64,000 nucleotides of DNA from JANSWY01 sp038525605 (GCA_038525605.1 JBCBHL010000001.1:1-64000), one strand, 5' to 3'; shown: positions 46,492-56,279, counted from the stretch's first letter. Translations and numbers: made by a program. Notes: generated by a model not told the origin, from the letters alone.

Positions 46492-47124
46492 TAATCAATG
46501 AATTAGAAATTAGAATTGTCACTGTTGTTGATAAAAACCAGAAAGTGCAAGTCATTCGAAAACTAAAAACTAACCCGAATGCTGGTTCTTCAACAACCTG
46601 AATAGCAACGCCTGGCCATTATCAAATTATGACCTGATGCCTCGCTCTTTTCACATCGTCAAGTAAATAAGGTCTCTGCGATCTTACTATCAGAAACCCG
46701 ACATTCTCTGTGAATTACCGGACGGTGGTTTTAATAATCAAAGTATTGTTGATTGATGCTTGTCTGCATACAACACACCTGAACCAATCAACAGGTTTTG
46801 AAGAACTGCTCTGATACCCGAGCGTACCTGTTAAGATTAATTTCAGATTGCTTATGAAAAGTTTAACCAAACTTCATTATTTGACTTGTAACCTCCTATC
46901 GGTAGAAATACCAACAAAGACAATGAGGTAAAAACACCAATATCTGCAAAGATTACTTACAATCTCTTGTTGGTGACAACAGCAACAAGGGCAAACGATG
47001 AAACAGCAACAAGGGCAAAGACTAAAAGCCGGAATTTAGCCAGTCAACTTTTTCAGTTGTTACTTGTAGTCTCCAGGTAATGAAATATATTCGCAAATGG
47101 TCAGAAGGCCTTTAAATGATACAC
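46492..47124. other. Intergenic region with duplicated upstream block and direct repeats
   Basis: 633 bp without an intact gene. 46692-46905 is alignable with 48995-49200 upstream of the next effector. An 18-bp direct repeat aacagcaacaagggcaaa is at 46978-46995 and 47002-47019. On the minus strand about 46955-47045 a frame reads LAKFRLLVFALVAV and similar hydrophobic residues, resembling the tail of the decayed heptad-repeat gene at 49155. It is probably a remnant of the same gene. Confidence 0.5.
46692..46723 (-). repeat. Repeated upstream element, copy 2
   Basis: Core cccgacattctctgtgaatt followed by accggac, about 200 bp upstream of the M35 effector start. Aligns with copies at 45013 and 48995. 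Confidence 0.6.
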
Positions 47125-48840
47125 CTACAATAAGAATTTCTTCCATGTATCTATCCAATACTTTTGCCTGAAGGTGGAATCCTGCGTATCCCGGATTTCA
47201 TAAACGCCTGCATATGATCCATCATCAAGCTGCAATAGGTTCGGGTCGTTTAGACTATTAATCTTTTCCTTCACATCCGGAAATGGCTCTTCATTTTTCT
47301 TCAATTGATTAACAGCATAGTCGACATATTCCAGATAATCCTTATTTTTTACTACTTCGGAAGGCAGATTAGCCATAATTGCATCCCCCAACCACCACCT
47401 GATCTGAAGGTCATTATCGGCCCAATATTGCTTTTTTGCCCACGGGCTTAATGTGATTTGTTGATTGATATCCGTCTTGCTTAAGATTGGGAAATAATTT
47501 TTGATTTGTTGTTTATTCGGATCATTAACCCCATAATAATAAGCTGCTGCTGAATAGAGGTAATAAAATGAAATATTTCTTAGGTAGTAAGCATCCCATT
47601 CATCTACTAATACCTTCTTCATCAGGTGATTCAACACTGCAAACCAAAAAGTATCATTCCAGAACTGCTGCATAGCTTCTGCATGTTTTTTCTGAGTGTC
47701 ATTTTCATTTGAAATCGTGTCCAGGTTAGCCGAATGCATTGATATCAGATCTCCTAAGTTTGCACCGACGTTGACCTGAATATTTCCCCAAAGTTCATCT
47801 TTGAATAAAATATAATCCTTAACTGTTGGTGGGATATCAAAAGTGTATTTCCCTACTGTATATGGACCCTTTTTGCAATTTTCGACAATATCATTAAGCC
47901 AGGTATTCACACTGACTAATATCTTTTCGGCCTCTTCGATAGAGTTTACTGGTACTGTAACAATTTCAATCGCTGAATCCGAATACAACTTACCTGCCTT
48001 ATATAGTCTTCTATTAACAGGTGGGTGATCTACTTCAGCTTTCCACATGCCAGCTACCTCATGGATGAGCTGTTGATAGCCAGGATCGTACTGAAAACGA
48101 AGTTCTGCATCTGCTTTTTCATAAGCTTCTGATTTTTCCTCACTGGCATTCTCCTCATCATAATCACTAATGATTTGCTGATAATGCTCAATACCCAGCA
48201 TTTTCGTGATCTTAGCGTTTTTGTAAGCGTTAAAAACTGGTAGAGTCGTCTCAATCTCTAGACCTACTTTAGCATTGGCACTCTTCCTGACGCGTTGTAT
48301 AACCTGCTTATCGGCAATTTTGCTGCTCTTTGCACCGTTAGCTGCTGAATGACCTGAAAATTGGTTTGCCTTATCGCCCATCACATCGGCCTCTCTTTCC
48401 AGACTTAGATCGTCGTTGATATGTATTCCTCTTTTAAATTGAAAAGATGGTTTCACCCTTCCCTGCTTTTGCTGCACAACATGCCACGCTTCATGAGGCA
48501 GGTGTTTTTCCTGACCTGGACCCAGATGAATATCAGTGCCTTGTGCATAGGCTAAAGCATTGAGTTGGGCCGGCCTGTTAGAATTGTAATGAACTTTCAC
48601 ATCATCCATGGAGTAACCGGAAAGATTCTCAATACCTGATTTAAGTTGGATTGGCAGGCCGTTGGCTCTTTCGCCTCCGGGAGAATTTGCCGCTGTGTGG
48701 TGATTCATCGTCTCTCGGAGCTTTCGCTGATAAACAGTGAGGAGACGATAGTCTGCAATAGCCACAGCACCATGAGAAGAACCTGCTGCTTGTCCCGCAG
48801 GCTCTTTTTCTTCTTTAATTTCGGTTTTTGCTGATTTCAT
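47125..48840 (-). CDS. Putative eCIS effector: DUF4157 plus amidoligase-like domain
   Basis: A 571-residue effector. The leader motif is slightly altered (AIADYRLLTVYQRKL) and HEAWH is at 116-120. The cargo motifs are VGLEIETTLPV (192-202), AIEIVTVPV (290-298), GNIQVNVGANL (352-362) and GVYEIR (545-550). It is shorter than the gene at 42905 because the spacer between the first two motifs is about 75 residues shorter. FPILSKTDINQQITLS is shared with that gene, showing common descent along the whole domain. Confidence 0.72.
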   Translation of the reverse strand: MKSAKTEIKEEKEPAGQAAGSSHGAVAIADYRLLTVYQRKLRETMNHHTAANSPGGERANGLPIQLKSGIENLSGYSMDDVKVHYNSNRPAQLNALAYAQGTDIHLGPGQEKHLPHEAWHVVQQKQGRVKPSFQFKRGIHINDDLSLEREADVMGDKANQFSGHSAANGAKSSKIADKQVIQRVRKSANAKVGLEIETTLPVFNAYKNAKITKMLGIEHYQQIISDYDEENASEEKSEAYEKADAELRFQYDPGYQQLIHEVAGMWKAEVDHPPVNRRLYKAGKLYSDSAIEIVTVPVNSIEEAEKILVSVNTWLNDIVENCKKGPYTVGKYTFDIPPTVKDYILFKDELWGNIQVNVGANLGDLISMHSANLDTISNENDTQKKHAEAMQQFWNDTFWFAVLNHLMKKVLVDEWDAYYLRNISFYYLYSAAAYYYGVNDPNKQQIKNYFPILSKTDINQQITLSPWAKKQYWADNDLQIRWWLGDAIMANLPSEVVKNKDYLEYVDYAVNQLKKNEEPFPDVKEKINSLNDPNLLQLDDGSYAGVYEIRDTQDSTFRQKYWIDTWKKFLL

Positions 48841-48994
48841 TATGTTGATCTATTCTCCAATACAAAGTGTACTGAAATTGCGTTCATTAGTCGTCGGCGG
48901 ATTGTGCAAAAAGACGCATTCAACCAAAAACAGATCAAATATTGCATCTTTCACCCGGCGCGCAATTAAATAACTATCCGGGAAGATAACTATC

Positions 48995-49026
48995 ACAAAA
49001 CCGACATTGTCTGCGAATTGCCTAAC
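48995..49026 (-). repeat. Repeated upstream element, copy 3
   Basis: Core accgacattgtctgcgaatt, about 154 bp upstream of the effector at 47125. The flanking 100 bp toward 49165 match 46724-46885 closely. Confidence 0.6.
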
Positions 49027-49154
49027 TGCGATCTTAATAATCAAAATGTTGTTGATTGATGCTTGTCTGGATACAGCTTATCTGGACCAATTAACAAGTT
49101 TTGAAGAACTGCTTTGATACCTAAAGTACCTATAAAAAGTTTAACCAGGCTTCA

Positions 49155-49726
49155 TTATGTGACCTGAATTCTCCTGTTGATGAAAATACCAACAAGGGCA
49201 AGGATTAAAAAGAGAAGTCGGATAATGCTTACTTTTCCATTTCTGCAAATTGACCTTTCTACTTCACAAACGCATTTCTCCTTTGTGCAGATTGACTTTT
49301 CCACTTGACAAACGTATTTCTCCTTTGAGCAGCTGCATTTTTTAACTCGGTAAATGGACTTTTCTACTTGACAAACGTACTTTTCCTTTTGACAGACGCA
49401 TTTCTTCTTTGCACAGAAGCATTTTTCAACTCGACAAATGGACTTTTCCTTTTTGCAAATTGACTTTTCCTTTTGACAAATGCATTTCTCCACTTAACAA
49501 ACACACTTCTCCATTTGACAAATACATTTCTTCACTTGACAAACGGACTTTTCCTTTTGACAAAAGCACTTCTTCTTCGTGCAGATGCATTTTTCCACTC
49601 GGCAAATGGACTATTCTATTTGACAAACGTACTTTCCTTTTTGCAAATTGACTTCTCCGCTTGACAAACGCATTTCTCCTTTGTGCAGAAGCATTTTTCC
49701 AATCGGTAAATGGACTTTTTGAGGCA
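49155..49726 (-). pseudogene. Decayed Cys-rich heptad-repeat protein with C-terminal membrane segment
   Basis: On the minus strand one frame across the 21-bp repeats reads heptads of the type [KV]-E-K-[SCY]-[IV]-C-x, for example KEKSICR, VEKSICT and KEKCVCE. GAA/GAG, AAA/AAG and TGC/TGT alternate at third positions, as expected of a once-selected coding frame. The last units lead into IIRLLFLILALVGIFINRR, a plausible membrane helix, and a TAA at 49155. The frame is broken by a 1-nt deletion in unit 19 (49624-49643), a TAG in unit 18 (AAG to TAG) and a TAA in unit 12 (CAA to TAA), and has no start. The last 11 units could still be read from a GTG at 49493. The frame is the same as that of the effector ending at 49754. 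Confidence 0.5.
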
Positions 49727-49727
49727 T
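49225..49727. repeat. 21-bp tandem repeat array, about 24 units
   Basis: Between 49246 and 49706 there are 22 consecutive units, 21 of exactly 21 bp and one of 20 bp (49624-49643), with a consensus near caaatgcatttttccttttga. Degenerate half-units flank both sides. Units differ from one another by 3-8 bases, and higher-order pairs recur (caaacgcatttctcctttgtg occurs at both 49267 and 49665). No spacer structure exists, so it is not a CRISPR array. It lies between the effector stop at 49754 and the upstream block of the effector at 47125. Confidence 0.93.
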
Positions 49728-49753
49728 TCGGAAAAAAGCTGACTGTTTTAAAG

Positions 49754-51877
49754 TCAATTAACGGCTTTCAAAATTTTTCCAACATTTCCTTCCCGGACTT
49801 CAGCGACATGCAGGCGCATATCAGGCCATAATGCTGGCAATTGCACATTCGCCTGATCAAGGTATGTGGCTTGTCTGGCTCCTACCAATGTGTCATCATG
49901 GTCATACAAGTGATTTGTTGTCGGTTTGCGATTAGCTACTCTATTTTTTCCATTGTTCAGTACATCGATCAAATTTAAAATCAACGTGTCGATATCCCGG
50001 ACTAATCGTTTGTGCTTATCCTGCTTACCGTCCATTTCAATTTCATTAAACAATTGTGTATCTCCACTGATCTTCGTAAGACCTTCTTTCAGTGAACTGA
50101 TTAGTGCTTTGAGTTCAACTTTGTTTAGCACTAATGCCATACTGGCTACATGATCTTTGATCCACAAGACACCCGGATTTTTCACCTTGGAGATGAATTC
50201 GGCATGCATTTTTACTGTTGCTTTGAGAATCGTAAATGCGAAAGAACTTGATTTTGTCTTTGAATCTTTAATTGCCTGATACAGTTTGAGCTGAGCCTGC
50301 TTTAGATTACTCAGATCATCTATGATCAGAGAATTTGCCAGTTTCCTGATAACTTGCTGATGTACGGATATCAGCTTTGGACTATGGTAATTTAGTCTAA
50401 TCAATTTCGCCAGCAACTCTTCAGTTTCGACAAATCGTTTGGTAATTACAGCATGAGAGAGGTTACTTTTCATTTGGTCAAATAGTGCAATTGTTTCCAT
50501 GTCAGCAGCGAAATTAATCTGAGACAACACCCCATTTTCAAGATGGTCATTGTTTTTACCTTTGTTACCTAACCCCTTTGAAAATCCAGCTATTTTCTTA
50601 CTTTCTCCTATCCTGATTTCTGAGAGTGAATCTTTATCTATGATCAGCTGATCAGCGCTGATGAATCCTCTCACTTTATCAATATTCGTATTATGAGAAA
50701 GATGCTCAGATTTGATTTCTACAGGGTTCAATGTAAAGTTCAGTCCAAAATTTGTCTTAAATCCTCCGATTAAACCCAGGATGGTATGATCTGTTGGTTT
50801 TTCGATCAATGAATGAAGGGCTTTTTGAAACAACACATCTATTTCGTTAGCTGTTTCCCAATAGGGCAATGGTCTGCCCTTGCTAGCTGGAAGCAAAAAA
50901 GGAGGTGTCACTAGTTCCAGGGCATTCATCGCGTCCGTTTCCAGCGTAAACGGCAGTTTAGTCAGAGGCATTTTCTCCATGCTTTCGGATATTTCCAGGT
51001 GAGAAACCCCATTTAATGGACTATTGATCATGTCTGCAAACTCATGTTCATAGCCTGCAGTAGTCAACAAGAATTCAAAATCCTTTTGGTTACTTCTGAC
51101 CAGCTTCTGAAATACGATTTGATGCCCGATGAAATCACAGATTTTACCTTTAGAGCTACGAAAAAGTCCGAAATACTCCGGAAGCACTTTTTCCATTCTC
51201 CCAGACAGTTCTTCGAGGTTGCCGAAAGATTTACCTACCTGATCATAGGCCGGGTAAATATGGGTTGAAAAAAGCTTTTGATTTTCACCCGTCAGATCAA
51301 GGTGCTTACTGATTTCTGTTTCATTGAGCTCTTCTTTATCAACTTTTACTTTTCTCTGAACAACGGATGATTGTCCGTAAAAGCCATTGACTTGTAAAGG
51401 TTTTATACTATTTGCAGGAAGCTGCGGACTGCCTGAGTTATTTACCATATTGCCCACCACTTTTTCACGTGTAGTATCAACCAAATATCCATTGACAAAT
51501 TTGTCCCCTGCCGGAGTGCCGTTCATCCTGTTATCGATGGCATGTGCTACTTCATGACGGATGTTATGTGGTGAATCCTGCCCCGGACCGAAGTGAATCC
51601 GATTCCCCTGAATAGTGGCTTCTGCATGGAGCCTGGAAGGAAGAGAGGAATTGTGAGTCGCCTTCAAGCCGGATGTATCCACACCATATTGCAATCCCAT
51701 CTTTGCTACGATTCGGTCGAATTTTGAAGTACCGTTCATTCTATCCAGAAGCTTTCTCTGGATGGTACTATTTGGACGATGATCATTTATTTGAGCTAAT
51801 TGATCGTTATGCGATTCAGTTCTTTCGCGGGCATATTTTTTTTCTTCTTGCTCAGTCTTGTAACATTTTGCTTTCAT
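49754..51877 (-). CDS. Putative eCIS effector: DUF4157 (HEVAH type) plus divergent amidoligase-like domain
   Basis: A 707-residue effector. The leader has INDHRPNSTIQRKLLDRM from residue 30. The DUF4157 variant has HEVAH at 108-112 and is clearly a sister of the one at 33169 (both share YGVDTS, HFGPG, and VDTTRE/IDTTRE). The cargo has GYEHEF (265-270), ALELVTPPF (309-317), GFKTNFGLNF (362-371) and AEVREGN near the C-terminus (R695), the best match in this window to the amidoligase/GCS motif order. It shows that a cargo domain type can be combined with either leader subtype. A long helical region separates the last two motifs. Confidence 0.72.
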   Translation of the reverse strand: MKAKCYKTEQEEKKYARERTESHNDQLAQINDHRPNSTIQRKLLDRMNGTSKFDRIVAKMGLQYGVDTSGLKATHNSSLPSRLHAEATIQGNRIHFGPGQDSPHNIRHEVAHAIDNRMNGTPAGDKFVNGYLVDTTREKVVGNMVNNSGSPQLPANSIKPLQVNGFYGQSSVVQRKVKVDKEELNETEISKHLDLTGENQKLFSTHIYPAYDQVGKSFGNLEELSGRMEKVLPEYFGLFRSSKGKICDFIGHQIVFQKLVRSNQKDFEFLLTTAGYEHEFADMINSPLNGVSHLEISESMEKMPLTKLPFTLETDAMNALELVTPPFLLPASKGRPLPYWETANEIDVLFQKALHSLIEKPTDHTILGLIGGFKTNFGLNFTLNPVEIKSEHLSHNTNIDKVRGFISADQLIIDKDSLSEIRIGESKKIAGFSKGLGNKGKNNDHLENGVLSQINFAADMETIALFDQMKSNLSHAVITKRFVETEELLAKLIRLNYHSPKLISVHQQVIRKLANSLIIDDLSNLKQAQLKLYQAIKDSKTKSSSFAFTILKATVKMHAEFISKVKNPGVLWIKDHVASMALVLNKVELKALISSLKEGLTKISGDTQLFNEIEMDGKQDKHKRLVRDIDTLILNLIDVLNNGKNRVANRKPTTNHLYDHDDTLVGARQATYLDQANVQLPALWPDMRLHVAEVREGNVGKILKAVN

Positions 51878-52100
51878 AGTTTAACTCCCCTTTCATATAA
51901 CATCAGGTGATTCGAATTGCTCTGAATTTTCGATCCGGCATCACTTCTTCTTTTCTTCAGACTGAGGGAGTTTGATATAAAGTCATACACGGTGCTTAAT
52001 TCGGGTACTTTTCAAGTTTATTTTGATACTTAGTTCCTTCAGCGTATCTCCCCATTTGTTCTTTCAATTGTTCCATTGAATGAATGACATAAATGTTTGT

Positions 52101-54203
52101 TTAGTCCTTGTTTAATGAATTCAAAATCTCATTCATAGTATTTTTATGCTTTTCGCCAGCTTTTAGTATGCCGACAGTATTGAATTTTTTTACGTTTTTT
52201 TTATCAGGGTAATCTAATAAATAGCTATGCCACAAACCCAACCATTCTGTCTGTTTATAAGTGTTGTTTTGCAGATACCTGATCTCAAATACGCCGGCAT
52301 GCTTATCATTTTCTATTGCCAGATGCTCTGGATTGGTAATATTGTTATTAAAATCATACTGTTTGTCAGCGGCTAACCCTTGTAATATCTGTATTAAAGA
52401 TCTTATCTGTTTGAGCAATGATTTGTGTTTTCCGGAACTACTGATTGCCAGGAAAATTGCTTCTGTAAACCTGGTCCTAAATGCCTTTTGATGGTCATCT
52501 AGTTTGTCTTTGATACCCCATATCTTCTCTCGGTTTTTCCAGGCACTTAGATTTGTTTGTATTTCCACCGGCGTTTTGAGTAAGATTGGGAATTTGTTTT
52601 TCGGGCTGGACTCATCAGTCATCTTTCTTAAATCTGCCGCCAGTTGATAGATGTGTTGAAACATGATGTTTCTAAGAAATGGTTCGTCTTCCGGGTTGAT
52701 AGTAAAATCATCATACTTTTTTAGCCGTTTTCTTTCTTTATAATTGGTCTGATTTGAAAATTTTTGCTTTTTCTTAGCCATCAAAGGGTTTGTCCATCGA
52801 AAAGCATTGAATTCAGCCTTTACTGATTTCCAGAATTCATCACTTCCAAAATCGGCCAAAATATCAGTTAGGAATTTTTTGTCATCAGGATCTTTTACGT
52901 CTTCAAGATTTGTATGAAACACGTCTATAACATCCTCTAAGGTGGCACCAATGTTCACTTGTATATTGCCTTTTAGCTGACCACCTTTCAAATAGTTTTC
53001 AGCAATTTTATCATGTTCAGGAATCTCATAAGTAAATGCCCCCACTTCAAATGATTTAGTTGAATAAACAGGTTTTAACCATTGCTCTATATCATCCATT
53101 ATATCATCTGCCTGCTGTTTACTTTTAACAGGATCTGTCACAATTTCAACCCCCATATTGGATGCTAAGTGACCATTTCGATAGCCTTCCACAGTCATAG
53201 GTACTTTTTCACTTACTGCCTGCCAACCTTTACCCTGGTGTAGTAGTTTTCCAATTGGAACATCAAATACTCCAAGGAATGCACTTTGTATTCTTCCAAT
53301 ACACTGTTTTAAAGGAATATCAGCAGCTTTACCATCAAGATGATTAATAATAGAGGGTCCAACTTGGGAATTGGTTAAATTAAGAACTGCCATTAATGCT
53401 TTAACTTTTTTACTCTCTTCTTGGTTTATTTCACCTTGTTCACTGTTATCCAACCCATTTAACAGACTGATTAAATGCATGGCATTTTTATGCTTGTCTA
53501 ATACATGGATTTCTTTTTCTTCGTATTTCTTTCCTTTGTAGGTAACACGTTCGCTTTTTGACCTTCTTACCGGTAAACTAGTTTCAATTTCCAGACCTAC
53601 CCTAGCACCTACAGTCTTTTTGATTCTTTGGCATTGTATGACTTTAGATAGAGCAGCAATCTGATGATTATTTCTTGTATCCTTATTTTGGATGTTATCT
53701 GATTTTGATACCTGGCCTTTCCTTTGAATTGCCTTATCTCCCATCAAATCAGCTTCCCTCTCCAAACCAGCATCATCGTTGATTTTCAAATTACTTCGCA
53801 GTTGTAAGGTAGGCTTTACCCTCCCTTGCTTTTGCTGCACTACATGCCAGGCTTCATGCGGTAAATGTTTTTCCTGACCAGGTGCCAGGTGGATATTAGT
53901 ACCATGTGCAAAGGCATGGGCATTTAGTTGTGCAGGTTTATGTGAATTGTAGTGCACTTTCACATCGTCCATTGCATAACCGGAAAGATTTTCGATTCCG
54001 AACTTCAGTTGAGCAGGTAATCCGTCATTTCTTTTACTTAACCGAGGATAAGATATTCGTTGGTGATTCATCGTTTCATGGAGCTTTCGCTGATAAACTG
54101 CACCCATGCGATTATCAGCAATAGTTGCGGTTCCTTGTAAAGGCTCTGCCAAATACTTTGCCGGCCCTTTCCGATCTTTGATTTTGATTTTTGATGATTT
54201 CAT
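52101..54203 (-). CDS. Putative eCIS effector: DUF4157 plus amidoligase-like domain
   Basis: A 700-residue effector. The leader has TIADNRMGAVYQRKLHE, and HEAWH is at 116-120. The cargo motifs are RVGLEIETSLPV (201-212), GVEIVTDPV (351-359), GNIQVNIGATL (412-422) and GVFEIR (637-642). It carries an extra lysine-rich insertion after the third motif and a 50-residue basic tail after the last. The 25 bp just upstream of the start are nearly identical to those of the gene at 47125, so they share a recent ancestor at the 5' end. Confidence 0.72.
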   Translation of the reverse strand: MKSSKIKIKDRKGPAKYLAEPLQGTATIADNRMGAVYQRKLHETMNHQRISYPRLSKRNDGLPAQLKFGIENLSGYAMDDVKVHYNSHKPAQLNAHAFAHGTNIHLAPGQEKHLPHEAWHVVQQKQGRVKPTLQLRSNLKINDDAGLEREADLMGDKAIQRKGQVSKSDNIQNKDTRNNHQIAALSKVIQCQRIKKTVGARVGLEIETSLPVRRSKSERVTYKGKKYEEKEIHVLDKHKNAMHLISLLNGLDNSEQGEINQEESKKVKALMAVLNLTNSQVGPSIINHLDGKAADIPLKQCIGRIQSAFLGVFDVPIGKLLHQGKGWQAVSEKVPMTVEGYRNGHLASNMGVEIVTDPVKSKQQADDIMDDIEQWLKPVYSTKSFEVGAFTYEIPEHDKIAENYLKGGQLKGNIQVNIGATLEDVIDVFHTNLEDVKDPDDKKFLTDILADFGSDEFWKSVKAEFNAFRWTNPLMAKKKQKFSNQTNYKERKRLKKYDDFTINPEDEPFLRNIMFQHIYQLAADLRKMTDESSPKNKFPILLKTPVEIQTNLSAWKNREKIWGIKDKLDDHQKAFRTRFTEAIFLAISSSGKHKSLLKQIRSLIQILQGLAADKQYDFNNNITNPEHLAIENDKHAGVFEIRYLQNNTYKQTEWLGLWHSYLLDYPDKKNVKKFNTVGILKAGEKHKNTMNEILNSLNKD

Positions 54204-54334
54204 TATGTTGATCTATTCTCCAATAACTGATGTATCAAAGTTGTCTTGATAAATCCGCAAACTACAATATCAGGCTACTATCAAAAAAAGTAATACTTAA
54301 TAAGATGCATATCACTTTCTTTATTTTTCAAATG

Positions 54335-56179
54335 CTACGAAACCTTGTTTGGCGTTTTTTTTTTTTGTATTTTGAAATCATTGGAATCAAGTGGGGCAAC
54401 CATTCCCTCTGGTAATGTATTTTTTATTCTTCCCTTTCTGTCCATTCTATTTCGGAAATCATGAAAGTCTTCCAAATAGGCAGGCTGCCTTTCCGGACCG
54501 ATTTTATGACTCAAACTCCAGGGAAATAAAATTTGTACTTTTACGGAATAAATCCTTTGCAGCAAATTGATATATTGCGCATCATTTTGAATTTGCTTAA
54601 TCGCGTCGTATTGGGTCACCATCCTTTCAGTTGGATCTTCATCGTTGTTTTGTGCATCGTGAATAAAATCCCTGAACAATTTCATCTTGATATGTTGGGC
54701 TAAATCCAGCATCATAGCTTCTGCACGATCTCCCGGCTGCTCTCTCTCCCCGATTGTTTCAAATTCTTTTAATTTAGTTTCTTCATCTGATTCATGCACA
54801 CCTACTATAAACCCAGGTACCTCGGAAGAATTATCCCTTCCCTGAACGTATTCATTTGCCATCATCAAAGATCCGGGTTGATTTAGAATCCATCTAAGCG
54901 GACGACTATATCTCATACCACCTGACATGGCTAAATTACGAATTTCGGATGCAGCAAATCTGGTAGGTCTTGGAATCATTGTATTATGTTCCAGCCAGCC
55001 AAATACATAGGCGTAATTGCCAGTGACAATATCTGTGTCAATCACATTTCCAACTGTTTCGGTATTCGTATCAAATGCCGCTGAATCTTCATACAATACT
55101 TCATCTTGCTGATTCTCACCTGTCTCCGGCACATTTGTTTCTCTATTCTTTTGCAGATCTAGCCTCTTTCGCAAGCTGTCAATTGCTCCTGCTTTGTCGA
55201 TAATTGATTTATCAACTTTATTAAAATAAAAACTGAACAATAGTTGATCCAGCATATTTATAAATCTTGTACTGATATCTTGATATATCTCATCAAGAAA
55301 CTGCAGCTCATCATTATCTTTATTATTTTCATATTCCTGCATTAGTTCTAATCTTTTATTTTTATCATTTAAGATGATCCCACTTTTAAAGACGAAGAAT
55401 GCTTTTTCTGCATTTTCCTCTGTTTCCTCGATCATCCCGATAATTCTATTAATCGTGGTATAATTCCAGACACCTCCATATCTTTTCCAGACCTCCTCCA
55501 ATAACTCATTGATCCAGGGCGTTTCTACATCGTCCCGCCTTTCAGAGACTAATTCCTTCACTCTCTCTTTAGAACGAACATAGGCAAAGGGACCATTGCC
55601 ATTTTTTATCCTTAGCTGGTGAACTGACCGTCCTGAAAAGGAAACAGCATTGAACCGTTCTGCTGCTGGCGATCCTCCGTATGATAGAGCTTTTGCCCCC
55701 ATCACGTCTGCCTCTCTCTCCAAACCAGCATCATCATTGACCGCTATCTTTCCCTGAAACTGCATAGTGGGTTTCACCCTCCCCTGCTTTTGCTGTACCA
55801 CATGCCAGGCTTCATGCGGCAGATGTTTTTCCTGCCCGGGCCCCAGGTGGATGTCTGTTCCTTGTGCATATGCAAGAGCATCTAGTTGTGCTGGTTTTGC
55901 AGAATTGTAATGCACATTTACATCATCCATTGCATAACCGGAAAGGTTCTCGATTCCGGATTTAAGTTGGTCTGGTAATCCGGTTGCGTTAGCCTTTCGC
56001 TGCAATGGTAAATTGCCATTACCCGAAGAATCCTCAATGGCATTTTTTAACTGGCGTTGAAGAACGCATTTCGGTTTGTAATCTACATATCCGGCTCTCG
56101 CCTTGCCACCTGGTTCATTCGATACTCGCAGGATTGTTTTGGTTTGTTGTTCATAGGCTTGATTAACTATCTCTTTCAT
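54335..56179 (-). CDS. Putative eCIS effector: DUF4157 plus unknown domain shared with the gene at 39075
   Basis: A 614-residue effector. The leader motif is divergent (YVDYKPKCVLQRQLK) and HEAWH is at 122-126. Cargo motifs in the same order as the gene at 39075 are YVFGWLEH (381-388), RWILNQPG (419-426), VPGFIVGV and VQILFPWSLSHKIGPE (about 548-563). The family is not recognised. The C-terminal codons include a run of twelve A (54355-54366), so replication or polymerase slippage would change only the last dozen residues. It lies 100 bp from the pentapeptide effector. Confidence 0.7.
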   Translation of the reverse strand: MKEIVNQAYEQQTKTILRVSNEPGGKARAGYVDYKPKCVLQRQLKNAIEDSSGNGNLPLQRKANATGLPDQLKSGIENLSGYAMDDVNVHYNSAKPAQLDALAYAQGTDIHLGPGQEKHLPHEAWHVVQQKQGRVKPTMQFQGKIAVNDDAGLEREADVMGAKALSYGGSPAAERFNAVSFSGRSVHQLRIKNGNGPFAYVRSKERVKELVSERRDDVETPWINELLEEVWKRYGGVWNYTTINRIIGMIEETEENAEKAFFVFKSGIILNDKNKRLELMQEYENNKDNDELQFLDEIYQDISTRFINMLDQLLFSFYFNKVDKSIIDKAGAIDSLRKRLDLQKNRETNVPETGENQQDEVLYEDSAAFDTNTETVGNVIDTDIVTGNYAYVFGWLEHNTMIPRPTRFAASEIRNLAMSGGMRYSRPLRWILNQPGSLMMANEYVQGRDNSSEVPGFIVGVHESDEETKLKEFETIGEREQPGDRAEAMMLDLAQHIKMKLFRDFIHDAQNNDEDPTERMVTQYDAIKQIQNDAQYINLLQRIYSVKVQILFPWSLSHKIGPERQPAYLEDFHDFRNRMDRKGRIKNTLPEGMVAPLDSNDFKIQKKKTPNKVS

Positions 56180-56279
56180 ATTTATTTAAAATAATGTAAG
56201 CGGTATTTTCTATTTTAAACTACACTATTACTTAGAATTGATTACAACTTATAAAGCTTGTAAGATCAGTTTTTGATTG

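Noticed and set aside
49409..49651. Plus-strand and other-frame heptad ORFs in the 21-bp array
   Set aside because: A 21-bp period keeps every frame heptadic; only one minus-strand frame shows synonymous third-position changes and leads into a hydrophobic tail.
49155..49727. CRISPR array
   Set aside because: Units are contiguous 21-bp tandem repeats without spacers and no cas genes are near.
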